Both the position numbers and the translations under genes were made by a program. A DNA stretch of 37,408 nucleotides from Planctomycetota bacterium (GTDB lineage: Bacteria; Planctomycetota; UBA1135; GCA-002748355), in NCBI GenBank assembly GCA_011321845.1, contig DROQ01000078.1:1-37408 (forward strand). Reading direction: 5' to 3'. Of the stretch, positions 22,568 to 32,311 are shown in pieces (position 1 is the stretch's first letter; each line of letters begins with the position of its first letter). The notes beneath the pieces are model-generated. The model was not told the origin of the DNA. It did no database searches and worked only from the letters and a program-made list of their open reading frames with translations.

Positions 22568-22643
22568 GGCCGGGAGGAGAAGAGGGGTACGAAGGCCGGG
22601 AGGAGAAGAGAGGCACTAAGGCGGGGCGGAGAAGGGGGACTAA
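22568..22643. repeat. Three imperfect tandem copies of a 24-26 bp unit
   Basis: Units at 22568-22593, 22594-22619 and 22620-22643 share the core GG(C)CGGG-GGAGAAG-ACTAA with several differences; a degenerate fourth start follows. It is a G-rich minisatellite on the plus strand, between the inverted repeat and the DNA glycosylase stop. Confidence 0.55.
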
Positions 22644-22670
22644 GGGCGGGCGGCTCAATCCGACCGTCTG

Positions 22671-23240
22671 CTAGGCGAGGGCCTCTCTCCAAAGCGCGAT
22701 CTTTTGTTCCCGCCTCATCGCGGCGAAGGCGGGGCTCGTAGAGGGAAGCCGTCGCATGGAGAGCGGTCCCTTGGGCCAGACCAGGCCCGGGAGCACGAGT
22801 CTGCGGAACAGCTCCTCCGCCTTGGCCCCGTTGAACAGGATGCGGTCCAGGCAGGGAGAAGCCCGCAGCAGCCCGGCCAGGTCGTTGGGTTCGACCGCGC
22901 GCATCGAGGCGTCGCTGCTCTTGTTCCGGAGGCAGACCCGGGCTACGTCCCAGAGGGCGATCCTGGACCGGCGCAAACACTCGGCCCGCTCGAGGTAGGG
23001 CAAGGCCGGATCGAAGCCCAACACCTCTCCCATCATCGGCCAGAAAAGGTTCTGCCGATGCCCATAATACTGCCCCAGCTCCGCCGACCGGACGCTGGGC
23101 ATGGACCCCAGAACGAGGACCCGAGCGTCCTCCCGCCAGATCGGAGGGAAACTCGAGAAGGCCTGGAGGCCCCCCTCCCCGCCTTCCCCCCGGGGACCCT
23201 CCGCGTCAGCCGAGGAGGGTCTTGGCTCGCTGGACGACAT
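22671..23240 (-). CDS. Family-6 uracil/hypoxanthine DNA glycosylase
   Basis: Removes deaminated bases, chiefly hypoxanthine, from DNA as the first step of base excision repair. The motif [20 protein letters not shown], followed by [17 protein letters not shown], is the signature of the DNA-deoxyinosine (HDG) glycosylase branch of the uracil-DNA glycosylase superfamily, with the conserved motif Asn at about residue 64. The C-terminal [11 protein letters not shown] contains the second conserved loop. I chose the ATG at 23240 (189 aa); the first 28 residues or so are unconserved and an in-frame start at 23297 exists. The start lies 35 nt inside the transketolase 3' end, suggesting coupled expression. 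Confidence 0.82.
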   Translation of the reverse strand: MSSSEPRPSSADAEGPRGEGGEGGLQAFSSFPPIWREDARVLVLGSMPSVRSAELGQYYGHRQNLFWPMMGEVLGFDPALPYLERAECLRRSRIALWDVARVCLRNKSSDASMRAVEPNDLAGLLRASPCLDRILFNGAKAEELFRRLVLPGLVWPKGPLSMRRLPSTSPAFAAMRREQKIALWREALA

Positions 23241-25242
23241 GGGCGGGCGTGAATCCGAATTCCTCGAAGAGCCGCTCCGCCGGTGCAGAAGCCCCAAAGC
23301 GGTCCAGCCCGATCACCGCTCCCTTGTCCCCCAGCACCTGATACCAGGGCATGGGGCTCGCGGCCTCGACGGCAAGCCGCGGAACCTCGGAGAGTAAAAC
23401 CTCCCGCCGGTAACTCTCCTCCTGGCTGAGGAAGAGATCGAGCGAAGGCACGCTCACCACGCGGACCGGGACACCGTCCTTTTCGAGCTGCTTGGCCGCC
23501 TCGAGCGTCAGGGAAACCTCGGAGCCCGAGGCCAGGAGGACGAGCGCGGGGTCCTGGGAGGGCGGATCCAGGAGGACATAGGCACCCTTGGCCAGGCCAT
23601 CGGCCCTGGCGTAGAGGCTGCGGTCCAGGGCGGGCAGCTTCTGCCTGGTGAGCACGAGGGCCGTAGGCCCGTCGCTGCGGAGGAGGGCATGCTTCCAAGC
23701 CTCCCCAGTCTCGGCGGGATCACAGGGCCGAAACACCCGGACCCCGGGGATCAGCCGCAGCGCGGCGATGTGCTCCACGGGCTGATGCGTCGGCCCATCC
23801 TCCCCCAGCCCGATCGAGTCATGCGTAAAAACATAGATGGCGGGGAGCTTCATCAGGGCGGCCAACCGGATCGCAGGCTTCATGTAGTCGGAGAACACCA
23901 GGAAGGTCCCTCCATAGGGCCGCAGGCCCTTGTGCAGGAGCATGCCGTTCATGATGGCCCCCATCCCATGCTCACGGATCCCGAAGTGGAAGTTGCGTCC
24001 CCCCAGGCTCCCGGCCTCGAAGTCTGGGACACCCTTGAGCTGGGTATTGTTGGACGGACCGAGGTCGGCCGATCCCCCCACAAGCTCGGGAATCTTGGGG
24101 GCCAAGGCGTTCAGCACGGTCCCGGAAACCGAGCGCGTCGCGAACTTGCCGACCTCCTCCGAGAAATCGGGCAGGGACTTCTCCCAGCCCTCGGGCAGCT
24201 GCCCGGACTCGCAGCGCAGCAGCTCCTCGGCCTCGGCGGGATAGGCCTTTTGGTAGGTTTTGAATTCCTGTTTCCAGCCCTCCTCCAGGTCCTCCCCCCG
24301 CACCAGGCAGTGTCTCCAATGCTCCAGGACCTCCTCCGGGACATAGAAGGGCTCCTCCCACTCCCAACCCAGGTTCTCCCGGGTCAAACGGACTTCCTCT
24401 TCACCAAGGGGCGCCCCATGGGCGGCCGCCTTGTCCTGCTTGTTCGGACTCCCATAGCCGATGTGGGACCTGACTCGGATCAGGGAAGGCCTGAGCAGTT
24501 CAGCCCGGGCCGCCTCGATCGCGTCGTCCAGGGCGTTCAGATCGTTTACATCCTCCACGGAGATCACGTGCCAGCCATAGGACTCGAAGCGTTTCTCCAC
24601 GAGATCGCCGTCGGCCAGGGAGCGGCTCCCCTCGATCGTAATCTCGTTGTCGTCCCAGAACCCGATCAGCTTTCCGAGCTTGAGATGTCCCGCCAAGGAG
24701 GCCGCTTCATGCGAGATCCCTTCCATCAGATCTCCATCCGAAGCCACAAAATAGGTGTGGTGATCGACCACGTAGTGGCCGGTTCGATTGAACCGCGTCG
24801 AGAGATGGGCCTCGGCGACCGCCATCCCCACAGCCATGCCCACGCCCTGCCCCAGGGGCCCGGTGGTCGTCTCCACTCCCGGAGTATGGCCATACTCGGG
24901 ATGCCCCGGCGTCTTGCTCCCCCACTGCCGGAAGTCCTTGATGTCTTCGAGGCTCAAGTCGTAACCGCTCAAATAGAGCGTACTGTAGAGAAGCATCGAA
25001 GCGTGCCCGCAAGAGAGCACAAAGCGATCGCGACCCGCCCAGTCGGGGTTTTTGGGATTGTGCCGGAGGTGACGCGTAAAAAGAATGTAGGCGAGTGGGG
25101 CCAGCGCCATCGGCGTGCCGGGGTGCCCCGAGTTCGCCTTCTGCACCGCGTCCATCGAGAGGATTCGGATCGCGTCGATCGAAAGCTTCTCGACCCGGGA
25201 AGGCTCAAGAGCAGAGGATTCGGAGTTCACGGTTTCGTTCAT
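23206..25242 (-). CDS. tkt: Transketolase
   Basis: Thiamine-diphosphate enzyme moving two-carbon units between sugar phosphates in the pentose phosphate pathway. The 678-aa length is normal. Motifs in order are [62 protein letters not shown], the thiamine site [20 protein letters not shown] with [44 protein letters not shown], and [18 protein letters not shown]. All are intact. The ATG at 25242 has no obvious ribosome site. The gene follows the second permease by 31 nt on the same strand, so it may be read through from the transporter operon. Confidence 0.95.
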   Translation of the reverse strand: MNETVNSESSALEPSRVEKLSIDAIRILSMDAVQKANSGHPGTPMALAPLAYILFTRHLRHNPKNPDWAGRDRFVLSCGHASMLLYSTLYLSGYDLSLEDIKDFRQWGSKTPGHPEYGHTPGVETTTGPLGQGVGMAVGMAVAEAHLSTRFNRTGHYVVDHHTYFVASDGDLMEGISHEAASLAGHLKLGKLIGFWDDNEITIEGSRSLADGDLVEKRFESYGWHVISVEDVNDLNALDDAIEAARAELLRPSLIRVRSHIGYGSPNKQDKAAAHGAPLGEEEVRLTRENLGWEWEEPFYVPEEVLEHWRHCLVRGEDLEEGWKQEFKTYQKAYPAEAEELLRCESGQLPEGWEKSLPDFSEEVGKFATRSVSGTVLNALAPKIPELVGGSADLGPSNNTQLKGVPDFEAGSLGGRNFHFGIREHGMGAIMNGMLLHKGLRPYGGTFLVFSDYMKPAIRLAALMKLPAIYVFTHDSIGLGEDGPTHQPVEHIAALRLIPGVRVFRPCDPAETGEAWKHALLRSDGPTALVLTRQKLPALDRSLYARADGLAKGAYVLLDPPSQDPALVLLASGSEVSLTLEAAKQLEKDGVPVRVVSVPSLDLFLSQEESYRREVLLSEVPRLAVEAASPMPWYQVLGDKGAVIGLDRFGASAPAERLFEEFGFTPAHVVQRAKTLLG

Positions 25243-25273
25243 AGCCCGTATCTGGTGAAGACCTCGACTGGAA

Positions 25274-26275
25274 TCAGTCTTTCAATTTGGGATCGAGAGC
25301 GTCCCGGAGGGCGTCTCCCACGTAGTTGATAGAAAGCGTCAGGATGAAAAGCATGCCCCCGGCAGCCGCCAAAGGCCACCAGATGCCACGCATCAATTCG
25401 TTCTTGGCGATCGCAATCATGCTTCCCCAGGATGGCTCCTTATCCACCCCGACTCCAAGGAAGGTGAGGATCACCTCGGTCTTGATCGCGATCACGAAGG
25501 TGAGCGAGAAGCTGATAATGACCAGGTGGAAGACATTGGGGAGGACGTGTTTGAAGAGGATGCGGAATTGGCCGAAGCCCAAGGAACGGGCGGCCTGCAC
25601 AAAATCCAGCTCCCGCACCTTCATCGTCTCGGCCCGAACCAGGCGGCAGAGAGAGACCCAGGAGGTCATCCCGATCACCAGGATGATGTTGAACAAGCCC
25701 AAGCTCACATAGTTCGCGAGAAAGGACTCCCGATACGCCGTCGCGAAGCCCCCCTGTTTCAGGATAAAGGCGAAGGCCAACATCAAAAGGAGGTAGGGGA
25801 TGCTGGCCACGGTCGAATAGATGTAGACCACCAATCCATCCACCCATCCCCCGAAGAAGCCCGCCAAAAGCCCCAGGGTCATGCCGATCAGAACCGACAG
25901 GATCCCCCCAAAGGTCCCCACGAGAAAAGCGACCTTGCAACCATGGTAGACCCGAAGCAGGACGCTGCGCCCGCTCCAATCCAGTCCGAAGAGGGCCAGC
26001 GGAAAGGCCCTGCTGGTCGGTGGCGCGTGGCTTTCGGGAAAGTCGAGGCCCAACTCGGCGAGACTCTTGGCATAGGTCGCCTCATCCCCTTGCACCAGTT
26101 CGACCACCTGGGCCGAGAGAGCGAGAAGAAAAAAGGTCCCAAAGACCATCAAGAAGAACATGGCGAAGCGGTCCTTCTTGAACCGCCTCCAGGCTTCTTG
26201 CCACGGCCCACGGACCTCCAGCTCAAGCTCTCCTGCCTCCTGGGCACTCTCCAACAAGGCTCCCTCGCTACTCAT
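25274..26275 (-). CDS. Peptide/nickel-type ABC transporter permease (OppC/DppC family)
   Basis: A 333-aa inner-membrane permease with about six helices. It has the long OppC-type N-terminal cytoplasmic part before the first helix (about 41-60), a periplasmic segment, and the ATPase-coupling loop [23 protein letters not shown]. The end [20 protein letters not shown] is the standard OppC/DppC C-terminus. It forms a heterodimer channel with the permease encoded just upstream, overlapping it by 4 nt (ATGA). Substrates in this family are di/oligopeptides, nickel or sugars, and cannot be told apart here. No ATPase gene follows; transketolase does. Confidence 0.92.
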   Translation of the reverse strand: MSSEGALLESAQEAGELELEVRGPWQEAWRRFKKDRFAMFFLMVFGTFFLLALSAQVVELVQGDEATYAKSLAELGLDFPESHAPPTSRAFPLALFGLDWSGRSVLLRVYHGCKVAFLVGTFGGILSVLIGMTLGLLAGFFGGWVDGLVVYIYSTVASIPYLLLMLAFAFILKQGGFATAYRESFLANYVSLGLFNIILVIGMTSWVSLCRLVRAETMKVRELDFVQAARSLGFGQFRILFKHVLPNVFHLVIISFSLTFVIAIKTEVILTFLGVGVDKEPSWGSMIAIAKNELMRGIWWPLAAAGGMLFILTLSINYVGDALRDALDPKLKD

Positions 26276-27204
26276 GAGAGTCGAATCCTTGGATCGAAGT
26301 AGGCATAGAGCACATCGCTCAGGATATTGAAGAGAACGAACATGACAGTCCCCAACATGGTGAAGGCTTTGATGACCGGAAAGTCGGAATTCTGGATCGC
26401 TGTGTAGAGAGTGCTCCCCAGGCCCGGGATCCCGAAAAAGATCTCCAGGAGAAAGGAGCCTGTGATCAGGAAGGGGACCGTGATCACCAGCCTCGTGATG
26501 ATGGGGATGGAGCAGTTTCGGAGCACATGCTTGAAGAGGATACGGTTTTCGCTCAAACCCTTGCTCCTCGCCGTGCGGACATAGTCCCGGCCGATCTCCT
26601 CAAGGGCGACCGTGCGGAAGTACCGAAGGTCCTGCCCCACCGAGAGGAGCACCCAGATCAGGAGCGGCAAGGCGATGAACCGCAGAGCCCCCCAGCCATA
26701 CTCATAGCCCCAGATCGGAAAGAGCTTGAGCTGATCCGCAAGGAGCCACTGGAGGACCAGGATGTAGACCAGAGAACTGATACTGATCCCGGCGATGGCC
26801 GCCATCGTCATGAACCGGTCGAGCCATCCTCCCCGGTGGTAGGCCACCAGCAGAGCGAGCGCGATGGAGAGAATGGCCCCGGTGAAAAATGCCGGGATCG
26901 AGAGGCTCAGAGTCGGCCCCACCCCACGCAAGAAAATCTTGCGCACCGGTGTGTTGTCATTCCACGACTCCCCGAAATCCAAGGTCACAGTCTGCACCAA
27001 AAAATCCCCGTATTGGGCGACCAGGGGCTTGTCCAGCCCCATCTGTTTCGCCAGGGCCTTGCGCTGGCTCTCCTTGGCCGCCTTCCCCAACTTGATGGAG
27101 ACAGGATCCCCGGAAGCGACATTGAAGAGCAGCATGGTGATGAGAGCGACCCCCAGCAGGACCGGGATATTGTAGAGCAACCTCTTGATCACAAAGCCGA
27201 TCAC
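26272..27204 (-). CDS. Peptide/nickel-type ABC transporter permease (OppB/DppB family)
   Basis: A 310-aa inner-membrane permease. I chose the GTG at 27204, which overlaps the binding-protein stop as GTGA and starts directly with the OppB-type N-terminus IGFVIKRLLYNIPVLLGVAL; the frame is open upstream, but that part has no similarity. There are about six helices, LDFGESWNDNTPV, and the coupling loop [22 protein letters not shown]. The end is [16 protein letters not shown]. It pairs with the OppC-type permease downstream (4-nt overlap). Confidence 0.92.
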   Translation of the reverse strand: MIGFVIKRLLYNIPVLLGVALITMLLFNVASGDPVSIKLGKAAKESQRKALAKQMGLDKPLVAQYGDFLVQTVTLDFGESWNDNTPVRKIFLRGVGPTLSLSIPAFFTGAILSIALALLVAYHRGGWLDRFMTMAAIAGISISSLVYILVLQWLLADQLKLFPIWGYEYGWGALRFIALPLLIWVLLSVGQDLRYFRTVALEEIGRDYVRTARSKGLSENRILFKHVLRNCSIPIITRLVITVPFLITGSFLLEIFFGIPGLGSTLYTAIQNSDFPVIKAFTMLGTVMFVLFNILSDVLYAYFDPRIRLS

Positions 27205-29081
27205 CGGTCCCCTCCCCCAAAGGCTTTGTTCCATGCAGCGACCTTCTTCTTCCGCAGGGCGAGGTCTACATCCAAATAGCGCCAGAAATGGTAGGTCACC
27301 TGAGTGTATTTCATCCCCTTGAGCCAGGGCTGCCGAAGGACCCTGCGAAGACGATGGACCCGGGGAACCCAGGGCACCTCCTCCGCGACGATTTTGGCCA
27401 TCTCCTGGTAGATTCGAGTCCGTTCGGGAGAATCCCACATGGTCAGGGCCTTTTCATAGAGCCGGTCGAAGCGGGCGTTGTGAAAGTTGGCCGCCCCGGG
27501 ACCGGGAGAAGCGTTCGGACCATAGAGAAGCTGCAGGATGTTCTGGGCGTCGGGATAGTCGAAACCCCAGGCAAGACCCGCGATCTGAAAGTCCTTTTTC
27601 CGCATCTTGCCGATCATCTGGGGGAAGGTGTTGACGATATTGTCCACTTCGATCCCGATTCTCCTGAGATCCTGGGCGAAACGGGAGGCGAACTGCATCT
27701 GGGTCGCGCTGGCCCCGGCGCTCTCGTAGCGGAGGCGCAAGCGCTTGCCGTCCTTTCGCATTCCACCGGGGAAGCCTGCCTTCTTCATGTATTCCTTGGC
27801 TTTTTCGATCCAGGCCGTCCCGTCGTCCTTCATATAGGGGTGATAATCGATGAAACCCGCGATCATGGGGGGGATCAGGCATTTGGCCAGGAGGGCTTGC
27901 CCCGCGTAGAGGTTCTGGATCATCCAGGCATTGTCCAGGGCCAGGGAGATCGCCCGGCGCAGGTTCACATTGCGGAGGACTGGGTCCTCCGTGTTGAAGC
28001 AGGTATAGACCGTCCCTGTTTCCACCACGGTCTCCATGGTGACCCCTCTCTTCGCGAAGCGGGGGTTGAGTTTGCCGGCCGGGATGGCCTCGTCCATGTT
28101 GTCCTTGGGCGGAATCAAAAAATCCAGGTAGCCCGACTTGAAATAAAGCCAACGAGGCTGGTCCTCGAGAATGAAGCGAAGCTCCATTCCGTCCACCAAG
28201 GGAAGTTTTTTACCGGCGTTGACCAGGAGTCCCGCCTGTTCGTCCTTTTCCCAATCCCAGCCAGGGAGTCGGTCTTCGGGACGTCTTCGTGGATCGGGAA
28301 CCCGAACGGTCCGGTAGCCGGAGTTCTTCTCCAGGACCACCCGGTATACGGGGTTGTATCTCTTGACCCGAAAAGGACCCGTGCCGACAGGGTGGTTTTG
28401 GAATTCCGCTCCATACTTCTCCACGGCTTCGTGGGGATAGACGGAGAGATAAGGCATGGCGAGGACCCAGAAGAGCTGGGGATAGGCTTGGGTCAAGCGA
28501 AGCTGGAGCCGGTACCTCCCCAAGGCCTGTAAACCTTCGACAGGGACTTCCATCCCATGAAGGGAGCCGGAAGCCTTGCCCTCTTTCTGCAAGTCCTCGA
28601 GTTCCTTGGCTCGGGCCTTCCGCCAGGCGTTCAAACCCAGGATTTTCTTGTCCAGGGTCCACCAACCCTTGGACTGCACCGCCGGATGAGCGAAGCGCTT
28701 GAAGCAATAGACAAAGTCATCGGCGACAAGCTCCCGACCTTTGCCGTCCGGAAAGCAGGGATCGTCATGAAAGTGAACCCCCCTTCGCAGCTCGAATGTA
28801 ATCGTCAAGCCGTCTTTGGAGACCTCGGGTTCCTCCCGAGCCAAAGCGGGGATCAAACGAAAAGGGCGCGCGTAGGGGTGGTATTGGAAAAGCCCCTCGT
28901 ACACCTGGGAAGCGATGATCCCCGAATACATGTCCTCCACCCCCGCCGGATCCAGGCTCTTGGGGAGCGCCAAGAGGCCCGCGTGGAGGATCTTGCCCTT
29001 CTCCCCGGGGTAGGGATCCGGGCTGCAAGAACCCCAAACCAGGCAAAGGGAGAGGGCCAAAAGAGAGCACGAAAGGCGCAT
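27201..29081 (-). CDS. Family-5 substrate-binding lipoprotein of a peptide-type ABC transporter
   Basis: A 626-aa extracytoplasmic binding protein (SBP_bac_5). The start at 29081 gives a signal sequence ending VWGSC, a slightly off-consensus lipobox. Family features include LAREEPEVSKDGLTITFELR, RGVHFHDDPCF, VGTGPFRVKRYN and the NVNLRRAISLALD helix. It is larger than E. coli OppA (about 540 aa) because of insertions around 265-310. It captures peptides or similar ligands and hands them to the two downstream permeases; the ligand is unknown. A promoter whose -10 ends 7 nt before the ATG suggests a leaderless message. Confidence 0.9.
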   Translation of the reverse strand: MRLSCSLLALSLCLVWGSCSPDPYPGEKGKILHAGLLALPKSLDPAGVEDMYSGIIASQVYEGLFQYHPYARPFRLIPALAREEPEVSKDGLTITFELRRGVHFHDDPCFPDGKGRELVADDFVYCFKRFAHPAVQSKGWWTLDKKILGLNAWRKARAKELEDLQKEGKASGSLHGMEVPVEGLQALGRYRLQLRLTQAYPQLFWVLAMPYLSVYPHEAVEKYGAEFQNHPVGTGPFRVKRYNPVYRVVLEKNSGYRTVRVPDPRRRPEDRLPGWDWEKDEQAGLLVNAGKKLPLVDGMELRFILEDQPRWLYFKSGYLDFLIPPKDNMDEAIPAGKLNPRFAKRGVTMETVVETGTVYTCFNTEDPVLRNVNLRRAISLALDNAWMIQNLYAGQALLAKCLIPPMIAGFIDYHPYMKDDGTAWIEKAKEYMKKAGFPGGMRKDGKRLRLRYESAGASATQMQFASRFAQDLRRIGIEVDNIVNTFPQMIGKMRKKDFQIAGLAWGFDYPDAQNILQLLYGPNASPGPGAANFHNARFDRLYEKALTMWDSPERTRIYQEMAKIVAEEVPWVPRVHRLRRVLRQPWLKGMKYTQVTYHFWRYLDVDLALRKKKVAAWNKAFGGGDR

Positions 29082-29088
29082 GTACAAG

Positions 29089-29117
29089 GTGATACCCCAT
29101 GAGCCCATCCTTGTCAG
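29089..29117 (-). promoter_or_regulatory. Promoter of the transporter operon (CTGACA-17-TATCAC)
   Basis: Minus-strand -35 CTGACA (29112-29117), a 17-nt spacer and -10 TATCAC (29089-29094). The binding-protein ATG (29081) begins 7 nt after the -10, so the mRNA would be leaderless. The 8-bp inverted repeat 29101-29127 straddles the -35 and is placed like an operator. Confidence 0.5.
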
Positions 29118-29127
29118 CAATGGGCTC
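29101..29127. promoter_or_regulatory. Inverted repeat GAGCCCAT-11-ATGGGCTC, candidate operator
   Basis: Perfect 8-bp arms (29101-29108, 29120-29127). One arm lies in the spacer and the other just upstream of the -35 of the transporter promoter. A dimeric regulator bound here would block polymerase. Confidence 0.45.
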
Positions 29128-29131
29128 TGGA

Positions 29132-29161
29132 GAGCTTTTGGACCGGTGGAAGGAAAAGCTC
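29132..29161. repeat. Inverted repeat GAGCTTTT-14-AAAAGCTC
   Basis: Perfect 8-bp arms (29132-29139, 29154-29161) immediately beside the previous inverted repeat, in the divergent gap between the transporter operon and gyrA. It is a second candidate protein site or hairpin. Confidence 0.4.
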
Positions 29162-29270
29162 GATCCCCTTTAAAAGGAGAGTTCTCAACCCACTGCGAAC
29201 AAACATCTTACGAGGAAAACAGAGCAAATCTTTCCTTTGCTCGAAGCAGGGGTTTCCTCCATACTGGGCG

Positions 29271-29293
29271 CTTTTCAAACTGTTTGCGAAAAG
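29271..29293 (+). repeat. Hairpin in the gyrA leader
   Basis: CTTTTCAAAC pairs with GTTTGCGAAAAG, leaving a 2-nt bulge and almost no loop; the centre CAAACTGTTTG is itself a palindrome. It lies 17-39 nt before the gyrA ATG and could affect supercoiling-sensitive expression (inference). Confidence 0.35.
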
Positions 29294-29309
29294 GGCCCTC
29301 GAGAACTCG

Positions 29310-31850
29310 ATGAGCGAAACCCCAGAAGACCAACCAATCGGCAAGATCCTCCCCCGTAGCATCGAGGAGGAGATCAAAGAGTCCTACCTCAAATACGCCC
29401 TCAGCGTAATCCACTCGCGGGCCCTTCCCGACGTCCGGGATGGGCTCAAGCCTTCGCAAAGGCGGATTCTCGTCGCCATGAACGACCTGAACCTGGGTCC
29501 CAGATCCCAGCACAGGAAGTGCGCCAAGATCTGCGGTGACACTTCCGGGAACTACCATCCCCATGGCGAGGCAGTCGTCTACCCGACCCTGGTGCGCATG
29601 GGCCAGGACTTCAACTCGAGGTATGTCCTCGTCGACAAGCAGGGAAACTTCGGGACCATCCGCCCCGACAACCCGGCCGCCATGCGTTACACCGAGGCCA
29701 GGATGGCCTACCCGGCCATGTACATGCTCGAGGATCTCGACAAGGACACAGTCGATTTCGTCCCCAACTATGACGAAACCCGGATGCAACCGGACGTCCT
29801 CCCCGGGCGCTTCCCCAACCTCCTCTGCAACGGCTCCGAAGGGATCGCCGTCGGCATGTCGACCTCCATGCCTCCCCACAACCTGGGAGAGGTTGCAAGT
29901 GCCATCCAGGCCCTCCTCGACAACCCCGAGATCACGGTCGAGGAACTCCACAAGATCATCCCCGGCCCCGATTTCCCCACCGGAGGCATCATCCTGGGTC
30001 GCTCGGGCTCCCGCAGAGCCTACAGCACAGGACGTGGCCAGGTCATCATCCGGGCTCGCCACCACATCGAGGAAAAGAAAGGTCGCAAATACATCATCAT
30101 CACGGAGGTCCCCTACCAGGTAACCATCCACCGCATCATCCAGGGCGTGGTGGACAGTGTCAAAGCGGGGCGCATCGACACGATTTCCGACATCAACGAC
30201 GAGACCAACGCCCGGACCGGCACCCGCCTCGTCATCGAACTCAAGAAGGCCGTGGAGGACCCCACGGTCACCCTCAACCAGCTTTGGAAGTTCACTCCCC
30301 TCCAGGTCAGTTATTCCATCATCAACATGGCCCTTCACGAGGGACAACCAAAGGAGTTGCCCCTCAAAAAACTCCTGGAGTGCTACCGCGATCACCGGGT
30401 CGATGTCATCACCCGAAGAACCAAGTTCCTCCTGAAAAAGGCCGAAGCCCGACTCCACATCATCGAAGGTCTCAGGATCGCACTTGCCAATATCGACGAA
30501 GTCGTCGAGATCATCAAAAAGAGCAGCACGGTGGAGAGCGCCAGGGACGCCTTGATGGAGAGGTTCGAACTGACCGAGATCCAAGCCCGCGCCATCCTGG
30601 ATATGCGGCTCGCCCGCCTCACCAGCCTCGAGATCGAAAAGCTGGAGAAGGAATACGAAGAACTCATCGAAGAGATCAAAGGGTACAAGGCAATGCTCGC
30701 CGACGTCCGCCTGATCCATGATGTCATCCGAGAGCAGCTGGACGAGATGGTCACCAAGATCGGCGACAAGCGTCGCACAGAGATCAGCGAGGAAGAAGTC
30801 GATCCCAACATCGACATCGAAGACTTGATCGAGGAAGAGACCATGGTGGTGACCATCAGCCACCAGGGCTACCTCAAGAGGACGAGCCTCGAGGCCTACA
30901 GGAGCCAGGGGAGAGGGGGCAAGGGAGTCAACGCCGGAGATATCAAGGAAGGAGACTTCCTCGAACACCTCTTTGTGGCTTCGACCCACGACTACCTCCT
31001 GCTCTTTACCAACAAGGGGCAGGTGTACTGGCTCAAAGTCTACCAGCTTCCCGAAATGAGCCGGACGGCAAGGGGGCGCGCTCTCCCCAACGTCCTCGAT
31101 TTGCAGGACAAATCGGAGCGCCTCACCGGGGTCCTGCGGGTCGACCATTTCGATGACCGCTACCTCATCGTGGCGACCGAAAAGGGCTATGTCAAAAAGA
31201 CGGTCCTGGCCGCCTACTCCCGGCCGAAGAGGGGAGGGATACGAGCCCTTGTCCTCGAAGAGGGAGACAGCCTCGTCGGTGCCCGACTCCTCAGAGACCA
31301 CCAGGACGTCCTGCTCGCGACCAAGTCCGGTCAGATCATCCGCTTTGACGAGGCCGACGCCCGCCCGATGGGGAGGGTCGCCCGAGGGGTGCGGGGGATC
31401 AAACTCCGCGAAGGCGACCGCGTCGTCTCCCTGGTCATCGCCGATGAGGATGAGGACATCCTCACCGTCTGTCTCAACGGCTATGGCAAGAGGACGCCCC
31501 TTGAGGAATATCGGAGGCAGAACCGTGGTGGCCTCGGGATCATCAACATCAAAACCACGGAGAGAAACGGGGAAGTCGTTTCGGTGGTCGCGACGCGGGA
31601 CAGCGACGACGTCATGCTGATCACCCAAAGGGGAATGATCGTGCGGATTCCCGCCTCGGACATTTCCAAGATCGGACGCAACACCCAAGGTGTCCGCATC
31701 ATCCGCCTCAAGGAGAACGACCAGGTCGTTGCCTGTGCCCGAGTCGTCGAGGAAGAAGGCGATGAGACGGAGAAAGAAGGCGGCAACGCAAAGGTTGCGG
31801 AAAAAAGCAAGGGGACCGGGGAAGGAGAGGAGAAGAAGAGCGATGAGTGA
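29310..31850 (+). CDS. gyrA: DNA gyrase subunit A
   Basis: Breakage-reunion subunit of the ATP-dependent supercoiling topoisomerase; works as A2B2 with GyrB, which is not in the window. The 846-aa length is normal. The N-terminal breakage domain has [16 protein letters not shown], the quinolone region [17 protein letters not shown] (82-98) and the active-site pair Arg126-Tyr127 in [10 protein letters not shown]. The C-terminal pinwheel has a GyrA box QGRGGKG (about 531-537), identifying gyrase rather than ParC, then repeated blade motifs such as [18 protein letters not shown] highly charged tail (about 812-846) ends the protein. At the E. coli S83 and D87 positions it has Ala88 and Pro92. The start has only a weak GAG. 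The stop lies inside yqeY. Confidence 0.96.
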   Translation: MSETPEDQPIGKILPRSIEEEIKESYLKYALSVIHSRALPDVRDGLKPSQRRILVAMNDLNLGPRSQHRKCAKICGDTSGNYHPHGEAVVYPTLVRMGQDFNSRYVLVDKQGNFGTIRPDNPAAMRYTEARMAYPAMYMLEDLDKDTVDFVPNYDETRMQPDVLPGRFPNLLCNGSEGIAVGMSTSMPPHNLGEVASAIQALLDNPEITVEELHKIIPGPDFPTGGIILGRSGSRRAYSTGRGQVIIRARHHIEEKKGRKYIIITEVPYQVTIHRIIQGVVDSVKAGRIDTISDINDETNARTGTRLVIELKKAVEDPTVTLNQLWKFTPLQVSYSIINMALHEGQPKELPLKKLLECYRDHRVDVITRRTKFLLKKAEARLHIIEGLRIALANIDEVVEIIKKSSTVESARDALMERFELTEIQARAILDMRLARLTSLEIEKLEKEYEELIEEIKGYKAMLADVRLIHDVIREQLDEMVTKIGDKRRTEISEEEVDPNIDIEDLIEEETMVVTISHQGYLKRTSLEAYRSQGRGGKGVNAGDIKEGDFLEHLFVASTHDYLLLFTNKGQVYWLKVYQLPEMSRTARGRALPNVLDLQDKSERLTGVLRVDHFDDRYLIVATEKGYVKKTVLAAYSRPKRGGIRALVLEEGDSLVGARLLRDHQDVLLATKSGQIIRFDEADARPMGRVARGVRGIKLREGDRVVSLVIADEDEDILTVCLNGYGKRTPLEEYRRQNRGGLGIINIKTTERNGEVVSVVATRDSDDVMLITQRGMIVRIPASDISKIGRNTQGVRIIRLKENDQVVACARVVEEEGDETEKEGGNAKVAEKSKGTGEGEEKKSDE

Positions 31851-32304
31851 ATCCATCCTGCAGCGCCTGAAGAGCGATCAAAAAGCGGCCATGAAGGCCA
31901 AAGAAAAGGAGCGTCTCTCCCTCATCCGCATGCTCATCGCGGATATCCGAAACGAGGAGATCAAGCTCGCCAAACAGGAACTGGACGATGCAGAGGTCCT
32001 GGCAGTACTCCGGCGGGCGGCCAAGATGCGCGTGGACGCCATCGAGGACGCGAAAAAGGTCGGGAGAGACGAGACCGCCGCCAAAGAGGCCCAGGAATTG
32101 GCCTGGATCGAGGTCTATCTCCCCAAGCAACTCAGCGATGACCAGATCCGGGAGAAAGCGAGGGCTTTGGTCCAAGAGCTGGGGATCGAGAGCAAGAAGG
32201 ACATGGGCAAATTCATGAAGGCCTGGATGGCCCAATACCGGGACGTCTCCGACGGCAAAACTGTCCAGCGGATCCTGGGAGAACTCTTGAACGAACCCCG
32301 ATAA
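31843..32304 (+). CDS. yqeY: GatB/YqeY domain protein
   Basis: A 153-aa YqeY-family protein, related to the tRNA-binding tail of the GatB subunit of the glutamyl-tRNA amidotransferase. The family's own role is not settled. Signatures are an N-terminal helix KAAMKAKEKERLSLIRMLIADIRNEEI, ELAWIEVYLPKQLSDDQIREKA and the end MGKFMKAWMAQYRDVSDGKTVQRI. The ATG at 31843 overlaps gyrA by 8 nt, with a purine-rich GGAGAGGAG stretch about 12 nt before it, within the gyrA coding sequence, so translation is probably coupled. It converges on the PAP2 gene. Confidence 0.9.
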   Translation: MSESILQRLKSDQKAAMKAKEKERLSLIRMLIADIRNEEIKLAKQELDDAEVLAVLRRAAKMRVDAIEDAKKVGRDETAAKEAQELAWIEVYLPKQLSDDQIREKARALVQELGIESKKDMGKFMKAWMAQYRDVSDGKTVQRILGELLNEPR

Positions 32305-32311
32305 CCCAGGG

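Noticed and set aside
22314-22658. Minus-strand frame containing repeated PLFSSRPS-like residues
   Set aside because: The repeats are just the minisatellite in translation, and the frame crosses the inverted repeat; it is not convincing as a gene.
23689-25329. Plus-strand frame of 546 codons over transketolase
   Set aside because: No recognisable domain; transketolase motifs are intact on the minus strand.
29208-31856. Long open frame of more than 800 codons antisense to gyrA
   Set aside because: Its composition is Asp/Gly/Val-rich with no domain, and it mirrors gyrA codon bias; gyrA itself has all catalytic motifs.
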